DNA of 64,000 nucleotides from Haematococcus lacustris (GCA_030144725.1 JASKMD010000008.1:2150343-2214342), one strand, 5' to 3'; shown: positions 41,773 to 51,780, numbered from the stretch's first letter. The notes: generated by a model from the sequence alone, not told the origin. Numbers and translations: made by a program.

Positions 41773-42436
41773 GGAAGGCTATGCTGGGCTGGGGAGGGGG
41801 TGGTGGTGCAAGGGCGTGCAAGGGGGTGCGAGGGGGCACGGTCCGGGCGGTCGGAGCAGGCTAGTCATTCCTGCAGGCAAAGTAGGGTCACGCCAAAGTC
41901 ATTTGGAGCAGTCCTGATCATCTAATTGCCATGCTTTCTTCAGTCGGAGTTGTGACGTTGAGTAAGGAACAGAGTTACTAATCGAAAGTCTGGAGAGTCA
42001 CAGTGGTCAGCTCACAACATGCCATTTTGTGGATGGGGGTCTCCATTCCTGAGAGAGAGACGCACGTTTCCCGCGTATGCCACAATGTCGAGTAGTAACT
42101 TGTCCAACGATGGCCCTCCAACACCGCCTGCACCAATAAGAGGCTCGCGGAGCGAGCCTGGCGGGCTGAAATGGGATTGTACTTCTGGCTTGATGCCAAG
42201 CGCAGTTCGCTCATTGGGGCCTCTACTCACCACTAGACCAATCGATAGTGAGCAGCTGAGGTGTGTTCGCGCTCGCTTGCGCCGGCATGGACTCTGATGC
42301 AAGGATTAACTCGCCGCTTGCCAGTAGATGCGGAGTAACTCGCAGGTGCCAATGCAACAAACGCTACCGAAATCGGTGCACTTTGTAGCGAGTACTTGCA
42401 TGAAGATTACCAACCCCATGTTTGGGACATCCTGAC
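41773..42436. repeat. Third, partial unit of the 3,766-bp duplication
   Basis: Matches 38006-38660 with several changes (for example GTAGTAACTTGTCC for GTCGTCACTTGCCC) and ends at ACATCCTGA, a TCAGG-family terminus. Copia LTR sequence follows. Confidence 0.8.
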
Positions 42437-42990
42437 TAGGGAGCGGTTCCTTCAATTAAGTTTTACTAAGCGCTAACTAAGTCGCTTACTACCACTTAAT
42501 ATTAAGCGCTGGTAAATCTCTTTTTCTACTCTCTCGCTCTACCCTTCGTGGCTTTACCCCTTGCTTGATGTTACCCCATTGCGGGCCCGCGGCGTGGTCC
42601 TGCCTAAAAAGTGCATCGACCCCTTTACTGGTACGCGATAGCTTTTCCTTACTACACGCACAAGCACACAGTCGTTTAGTGTTTGCTCGCGGCATTATTA
42701 CTTGTGCACTACTAGAGAGCAACTTTGCTCAACTCGCATTGTTTGTGCTTAAGAACCACACCATTGGCCTTTGCTGTGTACGCATCTGCTACACCAACCA
42801 AAGCGCGTCTTTGTCCAACTTGGTCGCGGTCCACTGCGAGGCCGGGCCCCAGCGACCCAGTCATAGCCGTTTTGCTGTAATACAGTGCGAAGGGGGCACG
42901 TCAATGCCCATTACAAAAGAGTCCACGATCTAAGAACAAGTACAAATGCATAGCGGTGCACTACGGCTGCCACGTCGGATGCCCTATGTG

Positions 42991-44081
42991 TAGGGTTGGC
43001 CAGATCCGTAGGTGGCGGCTAGAAAGACGGTATATACATACGTATTTACTGTATTCGTAGTTCCGTAGTGTCTTCCGTAGGGGCAGGGTCGTCATTTTGC
43101 GAAAGTGAGTATGCAGTTTGGTGCACAACAACTAGAAAAACGCCCGCTAGGGGTAAGCATGTTCAGAATCTCAACCAATAGCAGTGTCGTGACACATCTA
43201 TATGCCAGCCAGCCATGCATGCTGTTAGCAATGTGCTCCTACTCTGTGCGCCAAGCATGTGTCCAAACCCCTCGTGTGGCAGCCGTGGGTGCAGTTGTGT
43301 AGTCAGCCATGGGCTCCTACTCAACCAATCATGTGTGCCACGCATGTGTGGCCATGTGCTCCTACTCTGCCAACCATGTGTGCACTGTGCCAATCATGTG
43401 TGCACTGTTGCTACTGCCACCTGGGCTGCCGCTGGCTGTGGGGGAGTTGGGGAGTGATGGAGAGTGCGTTGACATACGATCCTGTGCCTGCTGCAGCTTG
43501 ATGCCAGCACAAGGATGGGGAGGTGTGTTCTTAAAGTGAGTGTTGCCGGTACGGGAGGGGTTGCTGGGCTTGAGCAACTGCCTGCCAGCTTGCACTCCAG
43601 GTAACACAGCTCTGTGCCATCCTTCGACTTGCGCAGCACAGGCTGAAGCTTATCCCAGTAGCTGGCGGTGCCATTCGCCTTCAAGGCTATGAGCTCGGCT
43701 AGCAGCTCTACGGGCGTCTTCTTCCCGGAGGGGCCTGGCTGCAGTATCCGGTCGCCACATCTCTCGTATGCACCATCCATCGCAATGAATGCCATCGGGT
43801 ATCGCAGCGACTTATATTTGACCCGCGGTTACCCGCGGTTACGGTCACACCCGCGGTTACGGTGACTTGTGCGTACGGTGACTTGTGCGTCCTTTGCAAT
43901 CTCGCGATTTGGCCGTCGCGTGTACGGTTCAAGCGCGAAAACTACGGTCAAACCTACGGAATTCTACGGTCAACCGACGTACCTACGGCTGCCTACGGAT
44001 ACACGGTGGTCGGGGTACGCTACGTATATACTGTATATACGTACCTACGTATATACGCCGCTACGGTTCTGGCCAACCCTA
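42991..44081. mobile_element. hAT-type DNA transposon, truncated, 1,091 bp
   Basis: The terminal inverted repeats are TAGGGTTGGCCAGA(T/A)CCGTAG, 20 of 21 matching. The 8-bp target duplication CCTATGTG is perfect (42983-42990 and 44082-44089). The 8-bp duplication and TAGGG ends are diagnostic of the hAT superfamily. Subterminal zones are full of CCGTAG/CTACGG motifs and of ACCCGCGGTTACGGT direct repeats (43820-43865), likely transposase-binding sites. A minus-strand reading from 43795 (MAFIAMDGAYERCGDRILQ.., with LCYLECKL) may be a leftover transposase N-terminus. It is too short to be autonomous. Confidence 0.85.
43575..43795 (-). pseudogene. Possible transposase N-terminal remnant inside the hAT element
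   Basis: About 73 codons, MAFIAMDGAYERCGDRILQ then KKTPVELLAELIALKANG and YWDKLQPVLRKSKDGTEL with CYLECKL. The size and W...C..C layout would suit a BED-like DNA-binding start, but the zinc ligands are not convincing. The rest of a transposase is absent. Confidence 0.3.
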
Positions 44082-44454
44082 CCTATGTGCCATAGCAAGA
44101 GCGACCACCATACCTGCGAAGGGGGCACGTCAATGCCCACCATCGCAGGCCCAAGGCACAGCTTAAGTACACCGTCTCACACTAGATCACACTTAGGTCA
44201 GAGACGGCTGCGGGTGGCCTAGGCCTGTTCCCCACAACACTCCCCCTCAGGCCAGGCCAGCAAAGCAGGAAGCTAAAGCTCTAAGCGTCAACATAAGATG
44301 CACAAGTACAGATGCATGGAGACAAAGAAAGCTTAGTGTACATGCAGGTCATGCGTGCAGACGGACAGACGCAGGCAGGCACGTGCCAAGACAGGCACAA
44401 GCAGGAAAGCACCGAACGGACTCCACACGGTCAAAGCACAGAGCTCAAACTAGC

Positions 44455-44835
44455 TTAGCCCACGCCCATGCCAGCCTTGCACGACACGAACTTGGGGCCA
44501 GGCAGCGCCTTGGTAAGCGCATCAGCCACCATGTCCGCCGTGGGGCAGTAAGAGAACTCCACCTCGCCACGCCACACACGCTCACGCGCCATGTGGTGCA
44601 TGACGGCGATGTGCTTGCTGCGCTGCGACTCCACTGGGTTCTTCACCAGGGCTACTGCACCCTGGCTGTCGCACAGGATGGGGACTGAGCCAGTGACTGC
44701 ACAGAGCTCATGCATCAACTTGCGCAAGAACAGCGCTTCCCTGGTGGCGTCAGCAGCGGCCTGGTACTCGGCCTCGGTGGTGGAGGTGGCCACGGTGGTT
44801 TGCAGCTTGCTGCGCACCGACACGGTGGCACCGGA
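44455..44835 (-). CDS. Ty1/Copia RNase H, C-terminal part (separated from the rest by an 18.3-kb insertion)
   Basis: The minus strand reads GATVSVRSKLQTTVATSTTE then AEYQAAADATREALFLRKL, ILCDSQGAVALVKNP, SQRSKHIAVMHHMARE and ADMVADALTKALPG, stop TAA at 44455-44457. These are the standard Copia RNase H blocks (S-x-T-E-A-E-Y, C-D-S/N, K-H-I/ID, D-x-x-T-K-x-L). The upstream half is at 63175-64000. Excision of 44836-63174 plus one 13-bp duplication gives ..YVFILSGATVSVRSK.. in frame. Confidence 0.92.
   Translation of the reverse strand, partial: SGATVSVRSKLQTTVATSTTEAEYQAAADATREALFLRKLMHELCAVTGSVPILCDSQGAVALVKNPVESQRSKHIAVMHHMARERVWRGEVEFSYCPTADMVADALTKALPGPKFVSCKAGMGVG
44823..44835. other. 13-bp target-site duplication, left copy
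   Basis: CGGTGGCACCGGA, identical to 63175-63187. It flanks the 3' (tail) end of the non-LTR element. Confidence 0.9.
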
Positions 44836-44863
44836 GAAGAAGAAGAAGAAGAAGAAGAAGAAG
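44836..44863. repeat. (GAA)9 3' tail of the non-LTR element
   Basis: A 28-bp GAA run directly at the target duplication, as expected for a microsatellite-type 3' tail primed at the target. Confidence 0.85.
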
Positions 44864-44957
44864 ACTACTCCGGTGTTCACCGGCGTGCATTAAGGGAGGA
44901 GCTACCGCCTGGGGCGCGGCCTGCTCCCACCATCAAGCCCAAGAAGAGGCATCCCCC

Positions 44958-47513
44958 CTACCCTCCCTCCCTCTTAGTAGCTCTGAGTCTGTAGCTTGTC
45001 TTTGCAATGGAGTGGGCTGTCTCCACCGCGTGTCTCGTTAGCTTGTTTAATAGTTTAGTAGTGTTATCTTGTGAAACCCCCAAGGCCAGGAGGTGTTGCC
45101 GTGTGTGTGCTTCATACGTTATGCCACCTATGCCCAGGAGGATGGGTGTAATCTCCACCATGTGGCCTTCCTTGCGTATGGTTTGAGCTAGATTGGTGTG
45201 TTGGTTGAGTGCCTTGTCTAATTGGTCCGTCCACCTTGAGTCCGAGCAGTATTTGATTTCTATAATAATGACCCGTTTAGTGGCTTTGCCATGTTTGCTC
45301 GTCTTCGTTGTTGGCATCACCATGAGAATGTTCGGTCTGGTGGTGTTTTTGGTTGCTGCTGTCTTCAGTCCGAGTGCTCGTAGTGTTGTGTGTAGTGTGT
45401 CGTTAGGGAGGTCGAGATCTTCTTTTGCGCCCTTCTCCCAGCTGCCGGTGTCCGCGAAGCTGATGTACCCGCCTAGGGTACCCTTGCTTATTGCTTTAGC
45501 GATGAGGCGGCCGGCCCCGTTGTGCCTCTCTTGCACCATCGGTAGTGTCTCGCTGCAGCCCGAGAGGAGGTGAGTGGCACTATCGGCTTCCCCGCAGAGT
45601 GGGCACCGGTCGTCGGTCGCCCGTTTCCAACGCATGGCCAGCTTTTGGTTATAGAGCCCGCCGGTACGGTAGAGAAGGGCAGTTCGCTGCGCGGGTGTGG
45701 AGATGTTCGTGTCGGTCATCACCCTTTCGCCGGCTCCTGTCGCCGCGACTTTGGTGATCTCTTGGGACATCTGGTAGTAGATACTGTCTTCATTGGCGAG
45801 ACCGAGGCTGTGCTTGCGGTGCATGTGTGCTCGCACGCTTTGGCGGCAGTCCGGCAGTGGGGCGGGGGTGTCTCCGTCGGCTTCGTTGTTTAGCCAGGTG
45901 TTCGCCTCTTTCCGTGTTGTCAAGCGGTAGGCCGGGGTACTGGCAAGCTCTGGGTGTAGCGCCGCGTGCTTGGCGAGGGCATCGGCGCCTTCGTTGCCGA
46001 TAATTCCCGAGTGGGCCCGGACTTTGTAGAAGTGGATCGTGGCGGGGCTGTCGATGATGAGGGTGGCGATTGCGGTCAGGATGTCGTTGTGTCTGTGGGT
46101 GATGAGCGACATCGGGTTAGCGAGGGCCCTGCGGATCTGGTAGAGGGAGCAAAGGCTGTCGGTGGCGATGCGTTTGGCCCCTGCTTTGAGTGCCGCGTGT
46201 ATCGCTGTGAGTTCTGCCTTGTTGATGGTGTTGCTTTCTGGGTCGTCCAGGGCGATTGTGATGAGGACGTTGTTCTCCGGGATATAGACCCCCGCCCCGA
46301 CGCTCGCCGGGGCTGCCTCCGAGGTCTTAATGCAGCTGCCGTCCGAGTACGCGATCGTGGCCCATTCGGTGATGGCCATCCGTGGCTGCGTCGTGGAATG
46401 TTGCGTGAGCTGTTGGTGGCTGCGTTGGTGCCCTAGGGTGGGGAGGTCCCTGTCCATCGGCAAGCGCATGTGTTGTTTGTGGCCGCTAGGGGGTGTGGCC
46501 GGCTGGCTTTGATTCGCTGGTCTGTTGCGGATTGGGTGTGTGTCTCGTTGGGGGTGGAGGGCAGTGGCAGTGCTAGCCAGCCATCCTTGGGGGTTGCCTT
46601 TGGTGACGAGGTGTTGTCCTGCTGCATTCCAGATGACGTAGATGTGGAGGTTGGCGTGCTTGCCTGGCTTGGAGCATTTAGTCTTGGTGGGGGGTATGCT
46701 AGCCAGGTGCTGGCAGTACTCAGGGTAGCGCCGCAGGGTGTCAATGTGTTTTGGGTAGGAGATGCCCTTATTTCCAGGGATCAGCATGATGGTGGCCATG
46801 GCCTCCTCCTGTGTAGCTGAGTGTATGGCATGGTTGACGCATTTCAGTGCCACCGCATCGTCTGCCGGCACATTCCATGTTGATAATCCAGTGTGGCGCA
46901 CCAGCAGGCAGTTGTGGTGTGCACCAAAGGCCGTGTCATTGATGTCAGGGCTCCAGTAGGTAGTGGTTTCCGGTCTAACTGTGAGTGGATCAGCCCACCT
47001 TTGGACGGTGCTAGTGAAGGATCGTGTGGTGTGCAGGGTGGTAAGGGCTCTGTCCTGTGCCACCCTCATGGGGTGGTGGCTGCTCTGTGTGTCCAGTCTC
47101 CTTAGGAGGGCAGCTACTTCTGTGGCCAGGTTGCGTGTGTGTGGTGTGTGTTGTAGCCAAGCGTGTAGGTGTTGGTGTTGGTCTTTTGTCAGGAGGCCAA
47201 TCGTGCGACCCGAATCGTCGTGGACCGTGACGTGAAGCACTAGGTCGTGCTGTGGCATGATGGGCTCTCCCGTGCTGAGGTTCATCGCGGGGGTGGTCAT
47301 GTGGGGGTGAAGTTGGAGGAAGGTTTCGCACTTGCCCGTCCCGACGATGTCCGTCTGCGGGTTGATGGGGTCACTCACGATAAATAAGGCCGACGCGGGG
47401 GCCTTTTTTGCATCGGATGGACTTTCTGCTCCGATAGAGCGATAGAGCGTTGAGTTTAAGGGGGACCTCGCTCTTGAATGAAGTCCTAACTCGCAGCGGT
47501 TGCGAAGATACAT
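44958..47513 (-). CDS. Non-LTR element C-terminal ORF: methyltransferase-like region, RNase H, CCHC knuckle, restriction-like endonuclease
   Basis: 851 codons. RNase H spans residues about 384-515 with all catalytic acids (YSDGS D391, NKAEL E434, ATDS D452, GNEGADALA D511, and H501). A zinc knuckle follows, C637-x2-C640-x7-H648-x4-C653. Residues about 724-800 look like a restriction-like endonuclease: RPNILMVM (R-P-D in R2-type enzymes, here N728) and RVIIIEIKYCSD (E752-x-K754). Residues about 185-300 (TTYWSPDINDTAFGAHH.., GLSTWNVPADD.., ATIMLIPG) have the spacing of adenine-methyltransferase-like domains of algal retroelements, but the N-P-P-F box is replaced by NVPAD. Stop TAG. The ATG at 47513 lies 34 bp from the repeat insertion, so the original ORF may have begun further upstream. 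Confidence 0.85.
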   Translation of the reverse strand: MYLRNRCELGLHSRARSPLNSTLYRSIGAESPSDAKKAPASALFIVSDPINPQTDIVGTGKCETFLQLHPHMTTPAMNLSTGEPIMPQHDLVLHVTVHDDSGRTIGLLTKDQHQHLHAWLQHTPHTRNLATEVAALLRRLDTQSSHHPMRVAQDRALTTLHTTRSFTSTVQRWADPLTVRPETTTYWSPDINDTAFGAHHNCLLVRHTGLSTWNVPADDAVALKCVNHAIHSATQEEAMATIMLIPGNKGISYPKHIDTLRRYPEYCQHLASIPPTKTKCSKPGKHANLHIYVIWNAAGQHLVTKGNPQGWLASTATALHPQRDTHPIRNRPANQSQPATPPSGHKQHMRLPMDRDLPTLGHQRSHQQLTQHSTTQPRMAITEWATIAYSDGSCIKTSEAAPASVGAGVYIPENNVLITIALDDPESNTINKAELTAIHAALKAGAKRIATDSLCSLYQIRRALANPMSLITHRHNDILTAIATLIIDSPATIHFYKVRAHSGIIGNEGADALAKHAALHPELASTPAYRLTTRKEANTWLNNEADGDTPAPLPDCRQSVRAHMHRKHSLGLANEDSIYYQMSQEITKVAATGAGERVMTDTNISTPAQRTALLYRTGGLYNQKLAMRWKRATDDRCPLCGEADSATHLLSGCSETLPMVQERHNGAGRLIAKAISKGTLGGYISFADTGSWEKGAKEDLDLPNDTLHTTLRALGLKTAATKNTTRPNILMVMPTTKTSKHGKATKRVIIIEIKYCSDSRWTDQLDKALNQHTNLAQTIRKEGHMVEITPILLGIGGITYEAHTRQHLLALGVSQDNTTKLLNKLTRHAVETAHSIAKTSYRLRATKREGG

Positions 47514-47546
47514 CGATCCGCGCGCGAGGTACCCCCCCTTTTTGGG

Positions 47547-48165
47547 AATCTGTGCAGATGTCGGTTAAGTGAGCACGTCATCTGTGCAGCTGCATGTCGA
47601 TGCCTTTAGGAAAAGCGACATCTGTGCAGATGCCGGTTATTAAATCTGTGCAGATGCTAATAAAGGCGACATCTGTGCAGATGCCGGTAATTAGATCTGT
47701 GCAGATGCATAGAAGGGCGACATCTGTGCAGATGCCGGTTATAATTTAAGGACGACATCTGTGCAGATGCTAATAAAGGCGACATCTGTGCAGATGCCGG
47801 TAATTAAATCTGTGCAGATGTATAGAAGGGCGACATCTGTGCAGATGCCGGTTATAATTTAAGGACGACATCTGTGCAGATGCTAATGAAGGCGACATCT
47901 GTGCAGATGCCGGTAATTAAATCTGTGCAGATGCATAGAAGGGCGACATCTGTGCAGATGCCGGTTATAATTTAAGGACGACATCTGTGCAGATGCTAAT
48001 AAAGGCGACATCTGTGCAGATGTCGGTAATTAAATCTGTGCAGATGCATAAAAGGGCGACATCTGTGCAGATGCCGGTTATAATTTAAGGACGACATATG
48101 TGCAGATGCCGACAATGTCGACATCTGCACAGATAAATACCTCGACATCTGCACAGATGCCAAGT
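47547..48165. repeat. 113-bp higher-order repeat built of four CATCTGTGCAGATG palindromes
   Basis: GACGACATCTGTGCAGATGC starts at 47751, 47864, 47977 and 48090, exactly 113 bp apart. Each unit holds four palindromes separated by TAATAAAGG, CGGTAATTAA, CATAGAAGGG and CGGTTATAATTTAAG. The last palindromes (48118-48160) switch to the CTGCACAG orientation. Confidence 0.9.
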
Positions 48166-48823
48166 AGTGCAGCTAGTAGTGCAGGCTTGCATAAAGGTTA
48201 CGCAAAGGCACCGCGAAGGAAGCAAAGTCACCGCGAAGGAATCAAGACTCTTCCATTATTCAACAATCTGTGTGATATCTGCATGAAGTTTTCGCAAAGG
48301 TGGCGCGAAGGAAGCCAAGGAACCGCGAAGAAGCTTAGATTGCCCCATATAGCAACAATGAGCAGCCAGGAGCAGCCAACAAAAATCGTCGCCAAAAGGC
48401 TAGCTACGAGCCAGCCAGCCGCTTAGGCGACCAGATGCCATCAGGTCAAGCGATAGGATCAAGATATAGCGACAGAAAACGGAAGGAGGTGCAGCGATGC
48501 AGCGACACAGCGATGCAAAGATGCGGCAAATGCATGAGGTGCAACTAGGACACGTAGCCCGAAGCCTATGAGACGGAGCGGAAGAGGAGTGGAGGAGCCC
48601 GGAGGCGGTCAGGAGCCATGCATGAGACGAAGCTGGGTGCACTTGAAGCAAAGTTGGGTGCACCCACACAAACCCCACCCTAGCGAATGGTGAGTATTTT
48701 ATCTTGCATTCATGTGGCTCCAAGTACCGTGCCTGACTATTTGCCAACCACTGAATTGTTGCAGGTTCAATGGTCCCAACCTCCCCTTCCCTACATCCAG
48801 CCCAGCCCAGCCCAGCCCAGATG
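47910..48823. repeat. 914-bp tandem duplication, unit 1
   Basis: Repeats at +914 bp with very few changes. It contains palindromes, a section with CGCAAAGG and CCGCGAAGGAA motifs (48195-48335), and ends in (CCCAG)4. Readings such as MQMPTMSTSAQINTS occur in both units but have no family match that I know. Confidence 0.85.
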
Positions 48824-49915
48824 CCGGTAATTAAATCTGTGCAGATGTATAGAAGGGCGACATCTGTGCAGATGCCGGTTATAATTTAAGGACGACATCT
48901 GTGCAGATGCTAATAAAGGCGACATCTGTGCAGATGCCGGTAATTAAATCTGTGCAGATGCATAGAAGGGCGACATCTGTGCAGATGCCGGTTATAATTT
49001 AAGGACGACATATGTGCAGATGCCGACAATGTCGACATCTGCACAGATAAATACCTCGACATCTGCACAGATGCCAAGTAGTGCAGCTAGTAGTGCAGGC
49101 TTGCATAAAGGTTACGCAAAGGCACCGCGAAGGAAGCAAAGTCACCGCGAAGGAATCAAGACTCTTCCATTATTCAACAATCTGTGTGATATCTGCATGA
49201 AGTTTTCGCAAAGGTGGCGCGAAGGAAGCCAAGGTACCGCGAAGAAGCTTAGATTGCCCCATATAGCAGCAATGAGCAGCCAGGAGCAGCCAACAAAAAT
49301 CGTCGCCAAAAGGCTAGCTACGAGCCAGCCAGCCGCTTAGGCGACCAGATGCCATCAGGTTAAGCGATAGGATCAAGATATAGCGACAGAAAACGGAAGG
49401 AGGTGCAGCGATGCAGCGACACAGCGATGCAAAGATGCGGCAAATGCATGAGGTGCAACTAGGACACGTAGCCCGAAGCCTATGAGACGGAGCGGAAGAG
49501 GAGTGGAGGAGCCCGGAGGCGGTCAGGAGCCATGCATGAGACGAAGCTGGGTGCACTTGAAGCAAAGTTGGGTGCACCCACACAAACCCCACCCTAGCGA
49601 ATGGTGAGTATTTTATCTTGCATTCATGTGGCTCCAAGTACCGTGCCTGACTATTTGCCAACCACTGAATTGCTGCAGGTTCAATGGTCCCTACACCCAG
49701 CCCAGCCCAGCCCAGCCCAGCCCAGCCCAGCCCAGCCCAGCCCAGCCCAGCCCAGCCCAGCCCAGCCCAGCCCAGCCCAGCCCAGCCCAGCCCAGCCCAG
49801 CCCAGCCCAGCCCAGCCCAGCCCAGCCCAGCCCAGCCCAGCCCAGCCCAGCCCAGCCCAGCCCAGCCCAGCCCAGCCCAGCCCAGCCCAGCCCAGCCCAG
49901 CCCAGCCCAGCCCAG
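48824..49915. repeat. 914-bp tandem duplication, unit 2, with expanded CCCAG end
   Basis: Copy of 47910-48823 in which the terminal CCCAG run has grown from 4 to 44 units. Confidence 0.85.
49696..49915. repeat. (CCCAG)44 pentanucleotide array
   Basis: A perfect 220-bp array. All three plus frames are open (PSPAQ repeats), which is a consequence of the period and not evidence of coding. Confidence 0.95.
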
Positions 49916-50535
49916 CCCTCCCCTCCCTCCCCCACCACCACCTCCTTCATCACCCTACCACAAGAAGCAGGTGCATGGAGCGCAGGAGCAGCCAGGAGCT
50001 GCAGCCATGGAGGTGCTGCTAGGTAGGTATAGAAGTGGCGCTAGCAAAGAGTGAGTGGCCAGCCCTTGCACATGGGTGGTCCGATGCCCAGCCTAACCGC
50101 AAAGATGCTCATTGTTTACTGCAGGTCCCACGGTCAGCCCTTCCCTCTTCCCCCCTTCCTCCTTCCCCCTTCCCCCTCCCCTCCCCTGTCCCACCACCTC
50201 CAAGCCTGGCACCCCACCTACCTCCCGCCTTTCCCACCCCCCGCCCCACGACACACGCTGCAGCCCTCTCCCTACCATACCCTTGGCGTAGCAGCCCTCT
50301 CCCTACCCTACCCTTGGCGTAGCAACCTGGAGCGGGCAACACGGAGCGGGCAGCTTGGCTCCAATAGTAGCAGCCCACCCAGCCCACCCTGGCCATGCCA
50401 TGCCCACACACCAGAATGACCCTACCCATCCCTCTCAAAAGGAATAGCTGAGCGCTTGGGTGGTTGTCAGCCCGTGCTTGTTGTCCTCGTCATCTTGCCG
50501 CCTTGCTGCGATGTTGTTGTGTTGTCACCTTGTTG
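49916..50535. other. Unique sequence between two pentanucleotide arrays
   Basis: C-rich DNA with CTCCC and CCCTTCC runs and a local duplicate (GCAGCCCTCTCCCTACC at 50256 and 50290). No gene recognised. Confidence 0.4.
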
Positions 50536-50540
50536 GGTTG

Positions 50541-51610
50541 TGGTGTGGTGTGGTGTGGTGTGGTGTGGTGTGGTGTGGTGTGGTGTGGTGTGGTGTGGTG
50601 TGGTGTGGTGTGGTGTGGTGTGGTGTGGTGTGGTGTGGTGTGGTGTGGTGTGGTGTGGTGTGGTGTGGTGTGGTGTGGTGTGGTGTGGTGTGGTGTGGTG
50701 TGGTGTGGTGTGGTGTGGTGTGGTGTGGTGTGGTGTGGTGTGGTGTGGTGTGGTGTGGTGTGGTGTGGTGTGGTGTGGTGTGGTGTGGTGTGGTGTGGTG
50801 TGGTGTGGTGTGGTGTGGTGTGGTGTGGTGTGGTGTGGTGTGGTGTGGTGTGGTGTGGTGTGGTGTGGTGTGGTGTGGTGTGGTGTGGTGTGGTGTGGTG
50901 TGGTGTGGTGTGGTGTGGTGTGGTGTGGTGTGGTGTGGTGTGGTGTGGTGTGGTGTGGTGTGGTGTGGTGTGGTGTGGTGTGGTGTGGTGTGGTGTGGTG
51001 TGGTGTGGTGTGGTGTGGTGTGGTGTGGTGTGGTGTGGTGTGGTGTGGTGTGGTGTGGTGTGGTGTGGTGTGGTGTGGTGTGGTGTGGTGTGGTGTGGTG
51101 TGGTGTGGTGTGGTGTGGTGTGGTGTGGTGTGGTGTGGTGTGGTGTGGTGTGGTGTGGTGTGGTGTGGTGTGGTGTGGTGTGGTGTGGTGTGGTGTGGTG
51201 TGGTGTGGTGTGGTGTGGTGTGGTGTGGTGTGGTGTGGTGTGGTGTGGTGTGGTGTGGTGTGGTGTGGTGTGGTGTGGTGTGGTGTGGTGTGGTGTGGTG
51301 TGGTGTGGTGTGGTGTGGTGTGGTGTGGTGTGGTGTGGTGTGGTGTGGTGTGGTGTGGTGTGGTGTGGTGTGGTGTGGTGTGGTGTGGTGTGGTGTGGTG
51401 TGGTGTGGTGTGGTGTGGTGTGGTGTGGTGTGGTGTGGTGTGGTGTGGTGTGGTGTGGTGTGGTGTGGTGTGGTGTGGTGTGGTGTGGTGTGGTGTGGTG
51501 TGGTGTGGTGTGGTGTGGTGTGGTGTGGTGTGGTGTGGTGTGGTGTGGTGTGGTGTGGTGTGGTGTGGTGTGGTGTGGTGTGGTGTGGTGTGGTGTGGTG
51601 TGGTGTGGTG
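50541..51610. repeat. (TGGTG)214 pentanucleotide array
   Basis: 1,070 bp of perfect TGGTG (=TGTGG) units. The frames are open on both strands for nearly 400 codons only because of the period. Confidence 0.95.
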
Positions 51611-51780
51611 ATGTGTGGTGATGTGTGGTGATGTGTGGTGATGTGTGGTGATGTGTGGTGATGTGTGGTGATGTGTGGTGATGTGTGGTGATGTGTGGTG
51701 ATGTGTGGTGATGGTGATGGTGATGCATGTTTAACCTGAGTGATGGTGATGGTGATGGTGATGGTGATGGTGATGGTGTG
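51611..51780. repeat. (ATGTGTGGTG)10 followed by ATGGTG hexamers
   Basis: A decamer derived from the neighbouring array by one recurrent change (TGGTG to ATGTG), then GATGGT hexamers split by GCATGTTTAACCTGAGT. Confidence 0.9.

Larger units (their letters stand above)
42437..44239 (-). mobile_element. 3' LTR region of a Ty1/Copia retrotransposon (interrupted by hAT)
   Basis: Downstream of the Copia stop codon the minus strand has a purine tract GAGGGGGAG (44240-44248) followed by TGTTGTGGGGAACAGG (from 44239 leftward), a typical Copia PPT plus LTR start. Without the hAT insertion the LTR would be about 700 bp. Its left edge is not resolved; I take it to abut the duplication at 42436. GCGAAGGGGGCACGTCAATG occurs twice (about 42886 and 44116), an LTR-internal repeat. 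Confidence 0.6.

Noticed and set aside
45193..47235. Several plus-strand ORFs of 65-156 codons
   Set aside because: They are opposite-strand shadows of the RNase H/endonuclease ORF, whose catalytic motifs are conserved.
47547..49085. CRISPR-like array
   Set aside because: The repeats are palindromic with 8-15 bp fixed spacers in a higher-order pattern, spacers are not unique, and the host is a eukaryote.
49601..50054. Pro/Ala/Gln repeat ORFs across the CCCAG array
   Set aside because: All three frames are open because the pentamer lacks stops; not coding evidence.
50541..51610. Telomeric or interstitial telomere repeat
   Set aside because: TGTGG resembles yeast TG repeats, but green-algal telomeres are TTTAGGG/TTTTAGGG-type, and the array is inside a transposon nest.
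50456..51728. Very long open frames (383-412 codons) on both strands
   Set aside because: They are produced by the (TGGTG)n period and have only WCGVV or HHTTP repeats; no family or start context supports a protein.
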